A stretch of DNA of 64,000 bases from an uncultured Eubacterium sp. GTDB lineage: Bacteria; Bacillota; Clostridia; Lachnospirales; Lachnospiraceae. The translations under genes were made by a program, and so were the position numbers. How positions within the stretch are numbered: position 1 is the first letter of the stretch; every line of letters starts with the position of its first letter. Below, one piece after another: positions 1 to 9,503 of this stretch. The stretch is from positions 118,797-182,796 of the forward strand of contig CAPAOV010000004.1 in assembly GCA_948579355.1 (NCBI GenBank), read 5' to 3'. The notes under the pieces are model-generated. The model was not told the origin of the DNA. It made no database searches and saw only the letters and a program-made list of their open reading frames with translations.

Positions 1-900
1 GAGCTGGGAATCGATGCGACACAGATTAATACATGGGATGACGTGTTAAAGATTATTCCGGCGCTTCAGAAAAATAGTATGTCGTTTGCCATCCCTTCGG
101 TAGAGCGTAAGATTAATAACGCATCCAATCCTGACCTTGCGAACTACTACGCACAGTTAGTACAGCGCGGTGGAGATTTGTACCGTGACGAGGGAATTGA
201 GACGACGATAGGAACTCAGCAGGGAATTTCAGCATTTGAGTTCTATACGAAGCTGTTTACCAACTATAAATTAGTAAAACAATACGATTTTGCCAATCGT
301 TTCCGAAGCGGCGAGATGCCAATCGGTGTAGCCGATTACAGTACGTTTAACACGTTGTCGGTATTTGCTCCTGAGATTAAAGGTCTTTGGAATTTCGGAC
401 TTGTTCCGGGTGTAAAACAGGAAGATGGAACGATTAACCGTTCGGTTCAGTGCTGGGGAACTGCTTCCATGATGCTTCGCGGCGCAGAAGTCCGCAATAA
501 GAAAGACATTGCATGGAGTTTCCTCAAATGGTGGGCAAGCTCGGAGACGCAGGCTACTTATGCAAGAGAATTAGAGGCTGTTATGGGCGCTGCTGCACGT
601 TATGCGACAGCAAACAAAAACACATTCAAGACGTTGTCATGGAGTGCAAAAGAGTCAGCGGCTCTGGAAGAACAGCATCAATGGGCGTTTGGTATTCGTC
701 AGGTTGCCGGCGGTTACTATACAGAGCGCCATATTACAAACGCTATCCGTAAGGTTATGAATAATAATGATGATCCGCGTGAAACGCTGTTGGATTATGT
801 TATTACGATTAATAAAGAGCTCTCGAACAAGCGTGAGGAGTTTGGATTAAAGACGCTGGAACAAGAGAAGAAAGAAAACAAAGATAAAAAAGAAGAATAA
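1..900 (+). CDS. Carbohydrate ABC transporter solute-binding protein, C-terminal part (cut by window start)
   Basis: The frame is open from base 1, so this is the last 299 codons of a longer gene; its start and signal peptide lie outside the window. The visible part resembles the C-terminal lobe of family 1 sugar-binding proteins: a segment around GLVPGVKQEDGTINRS, then a helix of the type DIAWSFLKWWASSETQ that closes the second lobe. The C-terminus ends in a very charged Lys/Glu tail. It would capture a sugar outside the membrane and deliver it to the two permeases that follow 15 bases and further downstream. The family assignment is by sequence character and context; the substrate is unknown. 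Confidence 0.8.
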   Translation, partial: ELGIDATQINTWDDVLKIIPALQKNSMSFAIPSVERKINNASNPDLANYYAQLVQRGGDLYRDEGIETTIGTQQGISAFEFYTKLFTNYKLVKQYDFANRFRSGEMPIGVADYSTFNTLSVFAPEIKGLWNFGLVPGVKQEDGTINRSVQCWGTASMMLRGAEVRNKKDIAWSFLKWWASSETQATYARELEAVMGAAARYATANKNTFKTLSWSAKESAALEEQHQWAFGIRQVAGGYYTERHITNAIRKVMNNNDDPRETLLDYVITINKELSNKREEFGLKTLEQEKKENKDKKEE

Positions 901-915
901 GAGAGGAGTGAAGAA

Positions 916-1851
916 ATGAATTTTCTGGGGAAATATATGCAGATAAAGAAACGCAATGCAAAGATAGCCTGGAAAAAGGCAAAGATGTCAAAGACATGTT
1001 ACCTGTTCCTGTTGCCGTATTTCATCGTGTTTACTGCATTTTACATTTTGCCGGTACTGATGTCGATTTTCTATAGTTTTACATATTATAACGTACTGGA
1101 ACCGGCAAGATTCGTTGGTGTAGACAACTACATCGACCTGCTCCTTGCGGACGATGTATTTCTGATTGCAGTAAAGAATACATTTCTGCTGGCGGCAATT
1201 ACCGGCCCGCTTGGTTATATCATGGCGTTCCTCTTTGCATGGTTTATCAATGAACTGCCACGATACATTCGTGCTTTTGCCGTTGTTGTGTTTTACGCAC
1301 CTACGATTTCCGGGCAGGCGTATCTCGTTTGGTCAATTCTGTTCAGTGGAGACGCCTATGGTTATGTAAATGCTTTTCTCATTAAGTTTGGTTTTATCAG
1401 TGAACCAATTCTGTGGCTTACGGATACCGCTTATATGATGAATGTAATTATTATCGTAGTGCTGTGGATGAGTCTCGGACAGGGATTCCTATCGTTTGTA
1501 GCTGGTCTGCAGGGTATTGACAACTCGCAGTTTGAGGCCGGCTACGTGGATGGTGTCAGAAACCGCTGGCAGGAGTTATGGTATATTACCCTGCCGGGTA
1601 TGAAACCAATGCTTCTGTTTGGTGCGGTTATGGCGATTACGCAAACTTTTGGCGTCGCTGACCAGACGATGGCGCTCTGCGGGTTCCCGAGTACGGACTA
1701 TGCCGCGCGAACAGTTGTTACCCACCTGATTGATTATGGTACGACACGATTTGAGATGGGTTATGCTTCTGCGATTGCGACGATACTGTTTGCGGTTATG
1801 CTGCTCCTGAACAAGGCGATACAGTCGTTGCTTAGCAAAGTTGGAACTTGA
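916..1851 (+). CDS. Sugar ABC transporter permease (MalF/LplB type)
   Basis: This 311-residue integral membrane protein has about six hydrophobic segments, starting with LLPYFIVFTAFYILPVLMSI near residue 30. The cytoplasmic EAA loop that contacts the ATPase is visible as FEAGYVDGVRNRWQELWYI followed by TLPG. The start follows a purine-rich ribosome site (gagaggag). It would form a heterodimer with the next permease and import the sugar bound by the preceding protein. No ATPase gene is nearby, so a shared MsmK/UgpC-type ATPase encoded elsewhere probably energises it (inference). Confidence 0.88.
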   Translation: MNFLGKYMQIKKRNAKIAWKKAKMSKTCYLFLLPYFIVFTAFYILPVLMSIFYSFTYYNVLEPARFVGVDNYIDLLLADDVFLIAVKNTFLLAAITGPLGYIMAFLFAWFINELPRYIRAFAVVVFYAPTISGQAYLVWSILFSGDAYGYVNAFLIKFGFISEPILWLTDTAYMMNVIIIVVLWMSLGQGFLSFVAGLQGIDNSQFEAGYVDGVRNRWQELWYITLPGMKPMLLFGAVMAITQTFGVADQTMALCGFPSTDYAARTVVTHLIDYGTTRFEMGYASAIATILFAVMLLLNKAIQSLLSKVGT

Positions 1852-1868
1852 TAGGAGGTATAGCAAAG

Positions 1869-2732
1869 ATGAAATTGATAAAATTAAAGCGAAGAAAACC
1901 GAACCGCTCGGTTGGTGGAGATGTCGGTATTTATATTTTGCTCATCCTATTTGGTATCTTCTTTGTGCTCCCGCTGGTGTATTCCATCAGTAGTGCATTT
2001 AAACCGTTAGATGAAATATATCTGTATCCACCAAGATTTTTTGTGAAAAATCCTACATTTAATAACTTTCAGGATTTGCTCGTAGTTATGTCGAGTTCCT
2101 ATGTACCGTTTACCCGTTACGTGTTCAATACGGTATTCATTACTTTGCTCGGTACGGTAGGACACCTGATTATCGGCTCTATGGCCGCTTACGTGCTGGC
2201 TAAATACGAGTTTCCGGGCAGTAAAAGGATATTTAAAATTATTCAGGCAGCGATTATGTTTAACGCCTATGTGTTGCAGATTCCTACCTATATTATAATG
2301 AGTAAACTGGGCTGGATTGATACCTATTTAGCGCTTATGGTTCCGGCGTTTGCCTTGCCGATGGGATTGTTCCTGATGAAACAGTTTATGGAGCAGATAC
2401 CGGACGCTCTGATTGAGGCGGCGAAGATAGACGGTGCGAAAGAGGGCAGAATTTTCCTGCGTATTGTTATGCCGAACGTAAAACCGGCGTGGCTGACCGT
2501 TACGATTTTCTCCGTGCAGAACTTGTGGAACCTCAAAGGTCAGGTATACATATATTCGGAGGAATATAAAATGCTTCCGTACGCCTTACAGCAGATTATG
2601 GCCGGTGGTGTAGCCCGTGCGGGCGTCGGTTCTGCAGCGACGATGGTCGTTATGATGGTGCCAATTATTATCTTTATAATGGCAGAGAGTAATATTTTGG
2701 AAACCATGGCTAGTTCTGGTATTAAAGACTGA
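1869..2732 (+). CDS. Carbohydrate ABC transporter permease (MalG type)
   Basis: The start is placed at ATG 1869 because taggaggta lies 9-15 bases upstream; an upstream in-frame TTG at 1848 overlaps the previous gene and has no ribosome site. The 287-residue product has six probable membrane segments. Its EAA loop reads EAAKIDGAKEGRIFLRIVMP, the usual coupling motif of the second inner-membrane component of sugar importers. It is the natural partner of the permease just upstream. The C-terminus (ETMASSGIKD) is typical of MalG-like permeases. Substrate not determinable. Confidence 0.88.
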   Translation: MKLIKLKRRKPNRSVGGDVGIYILLILFGIFFVLPLVYSISSAFKPLDEIYLYPPRFFVKNPTFNNFQDLLVVMSSSYVPFTRYVFNTVFITLLGTVGHLIIGSMAAYVLAKYEFPGSKRIFKIIQAAIMFNAYVLQIPTYIIMSKLGWIDTYLALMVPAFALPMGLFLMKQFMEQIPDALIEAAKIDGAKEGRIFLRIVMPNVKPAWLTVTIFSVQNLWNLKGQVYIYSEEYKMLPYALQQIMAGGVARAGVGSAATMVVMMVPIIIFIMAESNILETMASSGIKD

Positions 2733-2749
2733 TAAAAGGAGGAAATAAA

Positions 2750-4237
2750 ATGAGAGTGTTAAAACGATTTACATCTGTATTTGTGTTATTACTCGTTGTG
2801 TCCCTCCTTGCAGGCAGCGTGGACTCATTGGCCAATAGTTCAAACGGCAATCATTATACATATACTTATGATTGCTGGGGTGCGGACCGAGAGTCTCCAG
2901 ATGCCTATACGGTAGAGCGCGTTATTTCCGGTTCTGATTTTGAACAATGCGGAAACTTCAAAGACCCGCAGGGAATATACTGCGTAGGAAATAACATGTA
3001 TGTCGCAGATACGGGAAACAACAGAATTTGTCATTTTACATATGGAGATGATAAATTTGTATTCGTCAAAGTTGTGGACAGTTACCAAAATGCCGATGGC
3101 AAAAAGGTTTCCCTGAAAGAGCCGCAGGATGTTTTTGTGACAACCGAGGGGCAGATGTACATAGCAGATACAGGGAATAATAAGATTGTTCATTTGGATG
3201 CGGACGGTAAACTTGTAAAAGAAATCGGACGTCCGAATGATAAAACGTATACGGAAGAAAAATTTCTTCCGCAGAAACTTGTAGTAGATAAGGCAAAGCG
3301 TATTTTCACACAGGTACAGAATGTGAACAAAGGTTTTCTGGAGTTTGATGATGCCGGAGATTTTACCGGTTTCGTCGGCGCCAGTGAAGTAACTTACGAC
3401 TTCTTTACCTATTTGTGGAAAATGATTGCCACGAAAGAGCAGCGGGCACAGATGGAGCTGTTCGTACCGACCGAGTATTCCAATCTCTGTCTGGACTCCG
3501 AGGACTTTATCTATGCGACGATTAGTACTTTTGACGGCCCAGTAGAAGCGGCGGAGCCGATTCGTAAACTGAATGCCAAAGGTACGGATATCTTAGTACG
3601 AAACGGATACGACGACCCTTACGGTGATTATTATTATACCGACCACGGAGAATTGAAAGGGCCGTCCCAGTTTAACGACATATGCTGTCTGGACAATGAT
3701 GTCTACTATGCGCTGGATACGAATAAGGGACGTATTTTTGCTTATGATTTTCAGGGCAATATGTTATATGCTTTTGGCGGTCACGGGTACAAAGCAGGAT
3801 ACTTTATGAATCCGTCAGCTATTGAAGATTTAGGAGATTCCTTAGTTGTCGTCGACCAGAAACTGGGTACGATTACACAGTTTACGCTGACCGAATACGG
3901 CAAGCTGATTAATGGGGGACTGGCAGAGTATAAAATCGGACATTATGATGAATCCGCCGATATATGGCGTCAGGTGCTCCGCTTAAACGGTAACTACGAT
4001 CAGGCGTATATAGGTATCGGGCGCGCACTTCTCCGCAAAGGACAGTATAAAGAAGCGATGGAATATTTCGAATTGAAGTTAGACAGTAAGAATTATTCCA
4101 AGGCGTTTAAACTGTACAGAGAACAATGGTTCGAAGAGAACATCGGGAAGATTTTACTTATTCTCGCTATTCTCGTTCTCCTCGGCTTTGGTATTGGATT
4201 TGTTCGGAAAGCCAGAAAGGAGGTTGAGAAAGGATGA
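2750..4237 (+). CDS. NHL-repeat protein with TPR region and C-terminal membrane anchor
   Basis: The 495-residue product has an N-terminal signal sequence (residues 1 to about 28). NHL-type beta-propeller repeats follow, two of them clear: DPQGIYCVGNNMYVADTGNN near residue 75 and EPQDVFVTTEGQMYIADTGNN near residue 125. A TPR-like helical region (about 390-455, with AYIGIGRALLRKGQYKEAMEYF) precedes a single membrane segment (LLILAILVLLGFGIGFV) and a basic tail. The propeller would face outside, anchored by the C-terminus. It sits between two permease pairs and overlaps the next gene by four bases, so it is probably an accessory protein of this transport system. No enzymatic motif was recognised. 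Confidence 0.75.
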   Translation: MRVLKRFTSVFVLLLVVSLLAGSVDSLANSSNGNHYTYTYDCWGADRESPDAYTVERVISGSDFEQCGNFKDPQGIYCVGNNMYVADTGNNRICHFTYGDDKFVFVKVVDSYQNADGKKVSLKEPQDVFVTTEGQMYIADTGNNKIVHLDADGKLVKEIGRPNDKTYTEEKFLPQKLVVDKAKRIFTQVQNVNKGFLEFDDAGDFTGFVGASEVTYDFFTYLWKMIATKEQRAQMELFVPTEYSNLCLDSEDFIYATISTFDGPVEAAEPIRKLNAKGTDILVRNGYDDPYGDYYYTDHGELKGPSQFNDICCLDNDVYYALDTNKGRIFAYDFQGNMLYAFGGHGYKAGYFMNPSAIEDLGDSLVVVDQKLGTITQFTLTEYGKLINGGLAEYKIGHYDESADIWRQVLRLNGNYDQAYIGIGRALLRKGQYKEAMEYFELKLDSKNYSKAFKLYREQWFEENIGKILLILAILVLLGFGIGFVRKARKEVEKG

Positions 4238-4899
4238 AGATAAAAGAAAAGCTTTGTGATAAGGAAGCTTGGAATCGATATTTTGCTTCGCTGCGATATT
4301 CTCTTCACTGTATTGTAAGGCCGTTTGATGGATTTTGGGACCTTACCCATGAGAAGAGAGGTTCCATGGCGGCAGCTAATACAATTATTGTTTTAGTCCT
4401 TTTGACCAATTTAATTAAATTGGGGGCAACCGGTTTTATATTCTATCAGGTTAATTGGGATACGGTAAACCTTGTCTTGGAAATTGCAACGTTTTTGGTG
4501 CCGTTTATCGTTTATGTGGTTGCCAATTGGTGTTTGACGACATTGTTTGACGGGAAAGGTACATTAAAGGATATTTGGATAGGAACAGCATATGCAATGA
4601 CGCCTTATGTGATTATTCAGTTATTGCTTGTTCCGCTTAGTAACGTGGTAACTTTAGAAGAGGGGGCATTTTATGGTGTCTTTGGAACTTTCTCCTTTGT
4701 CTGGTGCGGTCTGCTCATTGTAGCATCGGTAATGATGATACATGATTTCCTGTTGGGAAAAGCACTTGCATCGCTGCTTTTTTCGGGAGTGGGAATGTTG
4801 ATTATTGTATTCCTTCTTGTACTCTTCTTCAGTTTGATTAGCGACGGTTTCGCATATTTCTATTCGATTTACAAAGAGACCGTATTCCGAATGTATTGA
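4234..4899 (+). CDS. Yip1-family integral membrane protein
   Basis: This 221-residue protein starts in an ATGA overlap with the NHL gene, which suggests translational coupling. A short cytoplasmic start with the family-typical stretch RPFDGFWDLTHEKRGS leads into five or six hydrophobic segments from about residue 45 to the end. This layout matches the bacterial Yip1 domain family. Bacterial members have no settled function. Tight linkage with the NHL protein and the DUF5696-type lipoprotein between two permease pairs suggests a membrane partner for those proteins. Confidence 0.7.
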   Translation: MKIKEKLCDKEAWNRYFASLRYSLHCIVRPFDGFWDLTHEKRGSMAAANTIIVLVLLTNLIKLGATGFIFYQVNWDTVNLVLEIATFLVPFIVYVVANWCLTTLFDGKGTLKDIWIGTAYAMTPYVIIQLLLVPLSNVVTLEEGAFYGVFGTFSFVWCGLLIVASVMMIHDFLLGKALASLLFSGVGMLIIVFLLVLFFSLISDGFAYFYSIYKETVFRMY

Positions 4900-4920
4900 T
4901 GAAAGGAGGAAAAAGACAAA

Positions 4921-7515
4921 ATGAAAAATAAATTGTATTTACTCCTGATTGCAGTACTTTCGTGTTTCGTATTTGTTGCCTGTGGAGAGGAAGAGGGTAA
5001 CAGTGCAGAAATGGAAACATACGAGTATGACAATAGTGGGGATGTGACTATTTCCAACGGTTTGCTGAGTCTTACCGTCAGCGGTTCTTCCACTCAGATT
5101 GAGGTGAAAGACGAAAAGACCGGAAAAACATACCGTTCCAATCCGACAGCGGAGGAAATTGAAAAATACGCCAATGCGGACGGACAGTATAAGGATGTGC
5201 TGAGTGCGACGATGGCGCTTACCTACTCCAATGACACAGATACGCAAAAAGAGATTGATAACTATTCTCAGTGTATTCGGGATAATAAGTTTTATAAGAT
5301 TGAAAAGGTAAGCGATACGGAAGTTGTAGTGAAATATTCCGTAGGAGATTTTGAAAAGTCATATGTATGTCCGGTAGCAATTAAAGAATCCAGAATGAAT
5401 CAATTTCTGGAGAAGATTCCCAAGGGAGCTCAAAAGTCAGTACTTCGCTGCTACATCTATTACAATTACGAGGAATTGAGCGCTTCCGAAGAAGCTTCGG
5501 ATAAGGAGCTGCTTTCCAAGGGTGAGCAATTATTTCCTGATTTAAAAGACGAACCGGTATATTATTTGGACGAAGAAGTTACGGACGCCCGTTTGAAACA
5601 GTTGGAGACAAAGTTTATTGCGGCGGGATATACGGAGAAAGACCGTATCAAAGATATGGGCAGTTATAAAGTTTCCCGTAATGAGGGTAAGCCGATTTTT
5701 GATATTTCCGTTCATTACATATTGGAAGACGATAATCTGGTTGTCAAAGTTCCGATGAAAGATATTAAATACAATACCGATTATCCAATTGTTAAATTAC
5801 AGCTTCTTCCATTTATGGGTGCTGGAAACACCGAGGAAGAGGGATATATGCTTGTACCTGAGGGAAGCGGCGGTATTATCAATTTCAATAATGGCAAAAC
5901 CTTACAGCAGAGATATCAGGGTGATATGTATGGCTGGGATTATGGACAGAGCCGTAAAACTATCATAGATGAGTCAAAAGCAAGTTTTGCAGCTTATGCA
6001 ATTGCCAATAAGACGAAAAACAATTCGTTCCTGTGTATTGCTGACGAGGGAAGTTCCTATGCGATGGTTCAAGCAGATATTTCCGGCAAGAACAACGGTT
6101 ATAACTATTCAACATTTATTTATAACATGCTTCACGGCGAGAATATGGATGTGTCCAAGAAATCCGATACAACGGTCCGCGTCTATGAAGATGGACTTCC
6201 GGATGAGACAATCTCACAGAGATATATCTTTTCGGACAGTACAGAATATTCTGATTTAGCAGTCAAGTATCGTGAATATTTGCAGAAGAAATATCCAAAT
6301 CTGCAAAAGAAAAAAGAAGAGACAAGTGTTCCATTAGCTGTGGAGATGATTGGTGCGGTAGACGATACAGAGCATATACTCGGATATCCGGTTGTGCGCT
6401 CCCAGTCGCTGACATCTTATTCTCAGGCAAGAGATATTTTGAAAGACTTAAAGGATTCCGGCATCGGTAATATCAATGCCAAGTATACCGGATGGTTCAA
6501 TACCGGAGTAAAACAGACTTCAGCAATTAAAGTTGATACGGTAGGACGATTGGGAAGTTCATCAGATTTGAAAGATTTGACTGCTTATGCGAATCAGACA
6601 GAGGGAATGGACTTGTACTTAAACGGTACTTTCACATATGCTTATAAGGATAAATGGTTCGATGGCTTTTCTTCCAGAAAGCATGCAGCTAAGTTTGTAA
6701 ATCGAGAAGAATGTGAATTGTTTACTCTTGACGCAGTTACTTATAAAGCGGATGATGAAGACCGCGGAGACTTAGGGTTTGATAGTTATTATTTGTTAAA
6801 GCCATCCTATTCTATGGAAGCGGTTGATAATTATGTAGAAGAAGTAAATGATTACGGCTCCAAGAATATTGGATTTGAAGATATCGGCAATAATTTGGCC
6901 GGTGATTATAATCCGAAGAGCCGTGTGTCCCGCGAGGCATCCTTAAATCTTCAGGTGAAGAAGATGCAGGCATTGAAGCAGGGGGGCAGCAAACTTATGA
7001 TTACCGGTGGAAATCAATATGCTGTTCCGTATGCAGATTATGTGACGGATATGGATATTTCTTCTAAGGCAGTAAACATTGTTGACGAACAGGTTCCATT
7101 TTATCCAATGGCGCTGCACGGGATTGTAAACTATTCGAGTTCACCAATCAATCTGTCGGAGAATCAGGAAGATAATATTTTGAAATCCGCTGAAACTGGT
7201 GCCGGTCTCTACTTTACTTACATTTATGAGGATACAAGCGTACTTCAAGATGGTAAGTATACAAGATACTATGCTTGTAACTTCGGACAGTGGAAAGACG
7301 ATACGGTTAAGTTGTACCAGAAGTTTAATGAAAAACTGGGTGATACTTATAACCAGTATATTACGAAACATGAAAAAGTAGCGGATGGTGTATACAAAAC
7401 AACTTTTGAAAGCGGCAAATCGGTTCTTGTAAACTACAACTATGAGAACTACGATTATAACGGAACAACTGTTGGAAGCAGAGATTTCGCTGTTGTGAAG
7501 GGGGGTGAAGAATAA
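4921..7515 (+). CDS. Large surface lipoprotein of the DUF5696 type, possibly glycosidase-like
   Basis: The 864-residue product begins with a short lipoprotein signal peptide; FVAC at residues 18-21 is an acceptable lipobox. An N-terminal beta-rich region contains ISNGLLSLTVSGSSTQIEV, reminiscent of beta-sandwich domains that precede sugar-acting barrels. From about residue 470 the sequence alternates helix and strand as in a TIM barrel (ARDILKDLKDSGIGNINAKY, then TGWFNTG). An acidic-rich stretch, GFEDIGNNLAGDYN, lies near residue 645. I connect it with DUF5696 from memory of the family and its neighbours. Glycosidase activity is only a hypothesis. The stop codon directly abuts the next permease. 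Confidence 0.65.
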   Translation: MKNKLYLLLIAVLSCFVFVACGEEEGNSAEMETYEYDNSGDVTISNGLLSLTVSGSSTQIEVKDEKTGKTYRSNPTAEEIEKYANADGQYKDVLSATMALTYSNDTDTQKEIDNYSQCIRDNKFYKIEKVSDTEVVVKYSVGDFEKSYVCPVAIKESRMNQFLEKIPKGAQKSVLRCYIYYNYEELSASEEASDKELLSKGEQLFPDLKDEPVYYLDEEVTDARLKQLETKFIAAGYTEKDRIKDMGSYKVSRNEGKPIFDISVHYILEDDNLVVKVPMKDIKYNTDYPIVKLQLLPFMGAGNTEEEGYMLVPEGSGGIINFNNGKTLQQRYQGDMYGWDYGQSRKTIIDESKASFAAYAIANKTKNNSFLCIADEGSSYAMVQADISGKNNGYNYSTFIYNMLHGENMDVSKKSDTTVRVYEDGLPDETISQRYIFSDSTEYSDLAVKYREYLQKKYPNLQKKKEETSVPLAVEMIGAVDDTEHILGYPVVRSQSLTSYSQARDILKDLKDSGIGNINAKYTGWFNTGVKQTSAIKVDTVGRLGSSSDLKDLTAYANQTEGMDLYLNGTFTYAYKDKWFDGFSSRKHAAKFVNREECELFTLDAVTYKADDEDRGDLGFDSYYLLKPSYSMEAVDNYVEEVNDYGSKNIGFEDIGNNLAGDYNPKSRVSREASLNLQVKKMQALKQGGSKLMITGGNQYAVPYADYVTDMDISSKAVNIVDEQVPFYPMALHGIVNYSSSPINLSENQEDNILKSAETGAGLYFTYIYEDTSVLQDGKYTRYYACNFGQWKDDTVKLYQKFNEKLGDTYNQYITKHEKVADGVYKTTFESGKSVLVNYNYENYDYNGTTVGSRDFAVVKGGEE

Positions 7516-8430
7516 ATGGCTCGCAAGAATAAGAAGAAGAAAACATTAGCATTTAAAAATGCGGTGGCAGGCTATTTATTTATTACACCGTTTATCATCG
7601 GATTTATTATGTTTATGTTAATTCCGTTGATTCAGTCTCTTCGTATGAGTTTTAGTACGGTAGAGCTGGAGGGTGGCTTGTCTATGACGTGGGCAGGTCT
7701 TGAAAACTATCGTCAGGCGCTTTTTGTAGACCCGGAGTTCGACCCGGCTCTGATTAAAGAGTTAGTCAAAATGCTGACGAATGTTCCGGCAACATTGATT
7801 TTTAGTTTCTTTATTGCCTTGTTGCTGAATCAGACGTTTAAGGGAAGAGGCGCCGTACGTGCTATCTTTTTCCTGCCGGTTATTCTTTCTTCCGGTGTTA
7901 TTGTCGGTTTGGAAAGTGGAAATACGTTATTGGCAGATATGAAAGACGTTATTGAAAGTACATCGAATGATGCAAGCATCACCAGTGTGTTGGAGAGTAT
8001 ATTGATTACATCGGAATCAAGTCCGATGTCCCGAATGTTCTGGTATGTATTTGAGATTATTAACAGTGTGTATGATATTGCAATAGCGTCCGGTATCCAA
8101 ATTATCATCTTCTTGTCCGCTTTGCAGACGATTTCACCTAGTATGTTTGAGGCGGCAAAGATTGAGGGATGTACGGCATGGGAGAGCTTTTGGAAGATTA
8201 CGCTGCCAATGGTAAGTTCCATGATTTTGGTAAATATTGTATATACCGTAATCGACTTCTTCCTGAAGACGGATAATGCGGTTATGGAGAAAATTGATAA
8301 GGTCGGTATCGGGGGCGCCATGGATTATGGACAGGCGTCGGCGATGGCCTGGGTTTACTTTCTCTGTGTTATTGTAGCGTTGGGTCTTGTTTCGTTGATT
8401 ATTTCTAGGAGGGTATACTATTATGAGTAA
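7516..8430 (+). CDS. Sugar ABC transporter permease (MalF/UgpA type)
   Basis: The ATG immediately follows the stop codon of the lipoprotein gene, and the ribosome site (gggggtgaag) lies inside that gene. The 304-residue product has about six membrane segments. Its EAA loop is FEAAKIEGCTAWESFWKITLP. An extra hydrophilic stretch of roughly 55 residues (about 135-190, including ESTSNDASITSVLESILITS) lies between two membrane segments, longer than in the upstream permease, and may form an outside domain. It pairs with the next permease, with which it overlaps by eight bases. Confidence 0.87.
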   Translation: MARKNKKKKTLAFKNAVAGYLFITPFIIGFIMFMLIPLIQSLRMSFSTVELEGGLSMTWAGLENYRQALFVDPEFDPALIKELVKMLTNVPATLIFSFFIALLLNQTFKGRGAVRAIFFLPVILSSGVIVGLESGNTLLADMKDVIESTSNDASITSVLESILITSESSPMSRMFWYVFEIINSVYDIAIASGIQIIIFLSALQTISPSMFEAAKIEGCTAWESFWKITLPMVSSMILVNIVYTVIDFFLKTDNAVMEKIDKVGIGGAMDYGQASAMAWVYFLCVIVALGLVSLIISRRVYYYE

Positions 8431-9421
8431 GATGGGTACTAAATTCAAAACCTTCAGGGAACGCAACAAGAAATCCAATGGTTATCTGTTGAGAAAGACA
8501 TCTTTCAATGTTGCTTACAAAATCATACGTTTTGTGTTGTTATTTGGACTGTGTTTCCTGATTTTGCAACCGTTGTTAAATAAGATTTCCATCAGTTTAA
8601 TGGAAGAGCGTGATTTGTATGATTCTACGATTAATGTAATTCCAAGGCATTTTACGTTAGATAACTTTAAGATAGCTTCGAATCTGATGGAATATTGGAA
8701 AGCGCTGGGCAATACCTTTTGGATTTCCCTGTTAGTAAGTATTTTGCAGATTATTTCCTGTACTTTGGTAGGATACGGATTTGCGAGATATAAATTCCCG
8801 TTAAAGGGACTTTGGTTTGCGATGGTTATATTAGTAATTGTAATTCCGCCATCCACGATTCAATCTTCCCTTTACTTAAACTTCCGTTATTTTGATATCT
8901 TTGGTATCTTCCAATTGATAACGGGCGAACCGCTGAACCTCTTGGATTCATTTACCCCATATGCACTTATGTGTCTGGGATGTATGGGGTTGAAAAACGG
9001 TTTGTACATTTATATGCTGCGTCAGTTTTTCCGCGGTATTCCTAAAGAGCTGGAAGAGGCGGCGTATGTTGACGGATGCGGTAAGTTTAAGACGTTCCTC
9101 CGCATTATGCTGCCGGATGCAAAACCAATGATTACATCTTGTTTTCTGTTTTCATTCGTATGGCAGTGGACAGATAGTTTTTATGCGGGGATGTTCCTGT
9201 CGAGTGATTATGCGATTTTATCCAATAAAGTGTCCCGCTTATCGGAGGTATTGAACTCCTTTGTAAAAGCGACGACGGGATTGGATAAGGCTTCTACTGC
9301 GTATGCATCGGCCATGATTGGAACGGGTACGCTGATGATTATCATTCCTTTGATTATCGTGTATCTGTTTGCTCAGAAAGGATTTGTTGAGAGTCTGAGC
9401 CAGTCGGGTATTAAGATGTAA
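8423..9421 (+). CDS. Carbohydrate ABC transporter permease (MalG type)
   Basis: The start ATG at 8423 follows taggagggtat by a few bases and lies within the end of the previous permease gene, so the two are translationally coupled. The 332-residue protein has six probable membrane segments and an EAA loop of the form EEAAYVDGCGKFKTFLRIMLP. The C-terminus (FVESLSQSGIKM) resembles that of the MalG-type permease encoded at 1869-2732. It forms the second inner-membrane subunit of the second importer in this cluster. Confidence 0.88.
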   Translation: MSKMGTKFKTFRERNKKSNGYLLRKTSFNVAYKIIRFVLLFGLCFLILQPLLNKISISLMEERDLYDSTINVIPRHFTLDNFKIASNLMEYWKALGNTFWISLLVSILQIISCTLVGYGFARYKFPLKGLWFAMVILVIVIPPSTIQSSLYLNFRYFDIFGIFQLITGEPLNLLDSFTPYALMCLGCMGLKNGLYIYMLRQFFRGIPKELEEAAYVDGCGKFKTFLRIMLPDAKPMITSCFLFSFVWQWTDSFYAGMFLSSDYAILSNKVSRLSEVLNSFVKATTGLDKASTAYASAMIGTGTLMIIIPLIIVYLFAQKGFVESLSQSGIKM

Positions 9422-9455
9422 GGAAGCAGTTTGTGGCACTTTTACATGATTATAT

Positions 9456-9480
9456 CGAATTACCCTGTAATTCGTATAAT
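9456..9480 (+). promoter_or_regulatory. Palindrome with TATAAT in front of the second solute-binding protein gene
   Basis: The 82-base gap between the permease and the lipoprotein gene holds CGAATTA (9456-9462), five bases, then TAATTCG (9468-9474), followed at once by TATAAT (9475-9480). No good -35 box is seen at 17 bases. The element may be an operator over an internal promoter, or an RNA hairpin that raises expression of the binding protein relative to the permeases. Seen directly; the role is inferred. Confidence 0.4.
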
Positions 9481-9503
9481 AAATAAAATAAGGAGGTTAA
9501 AAA

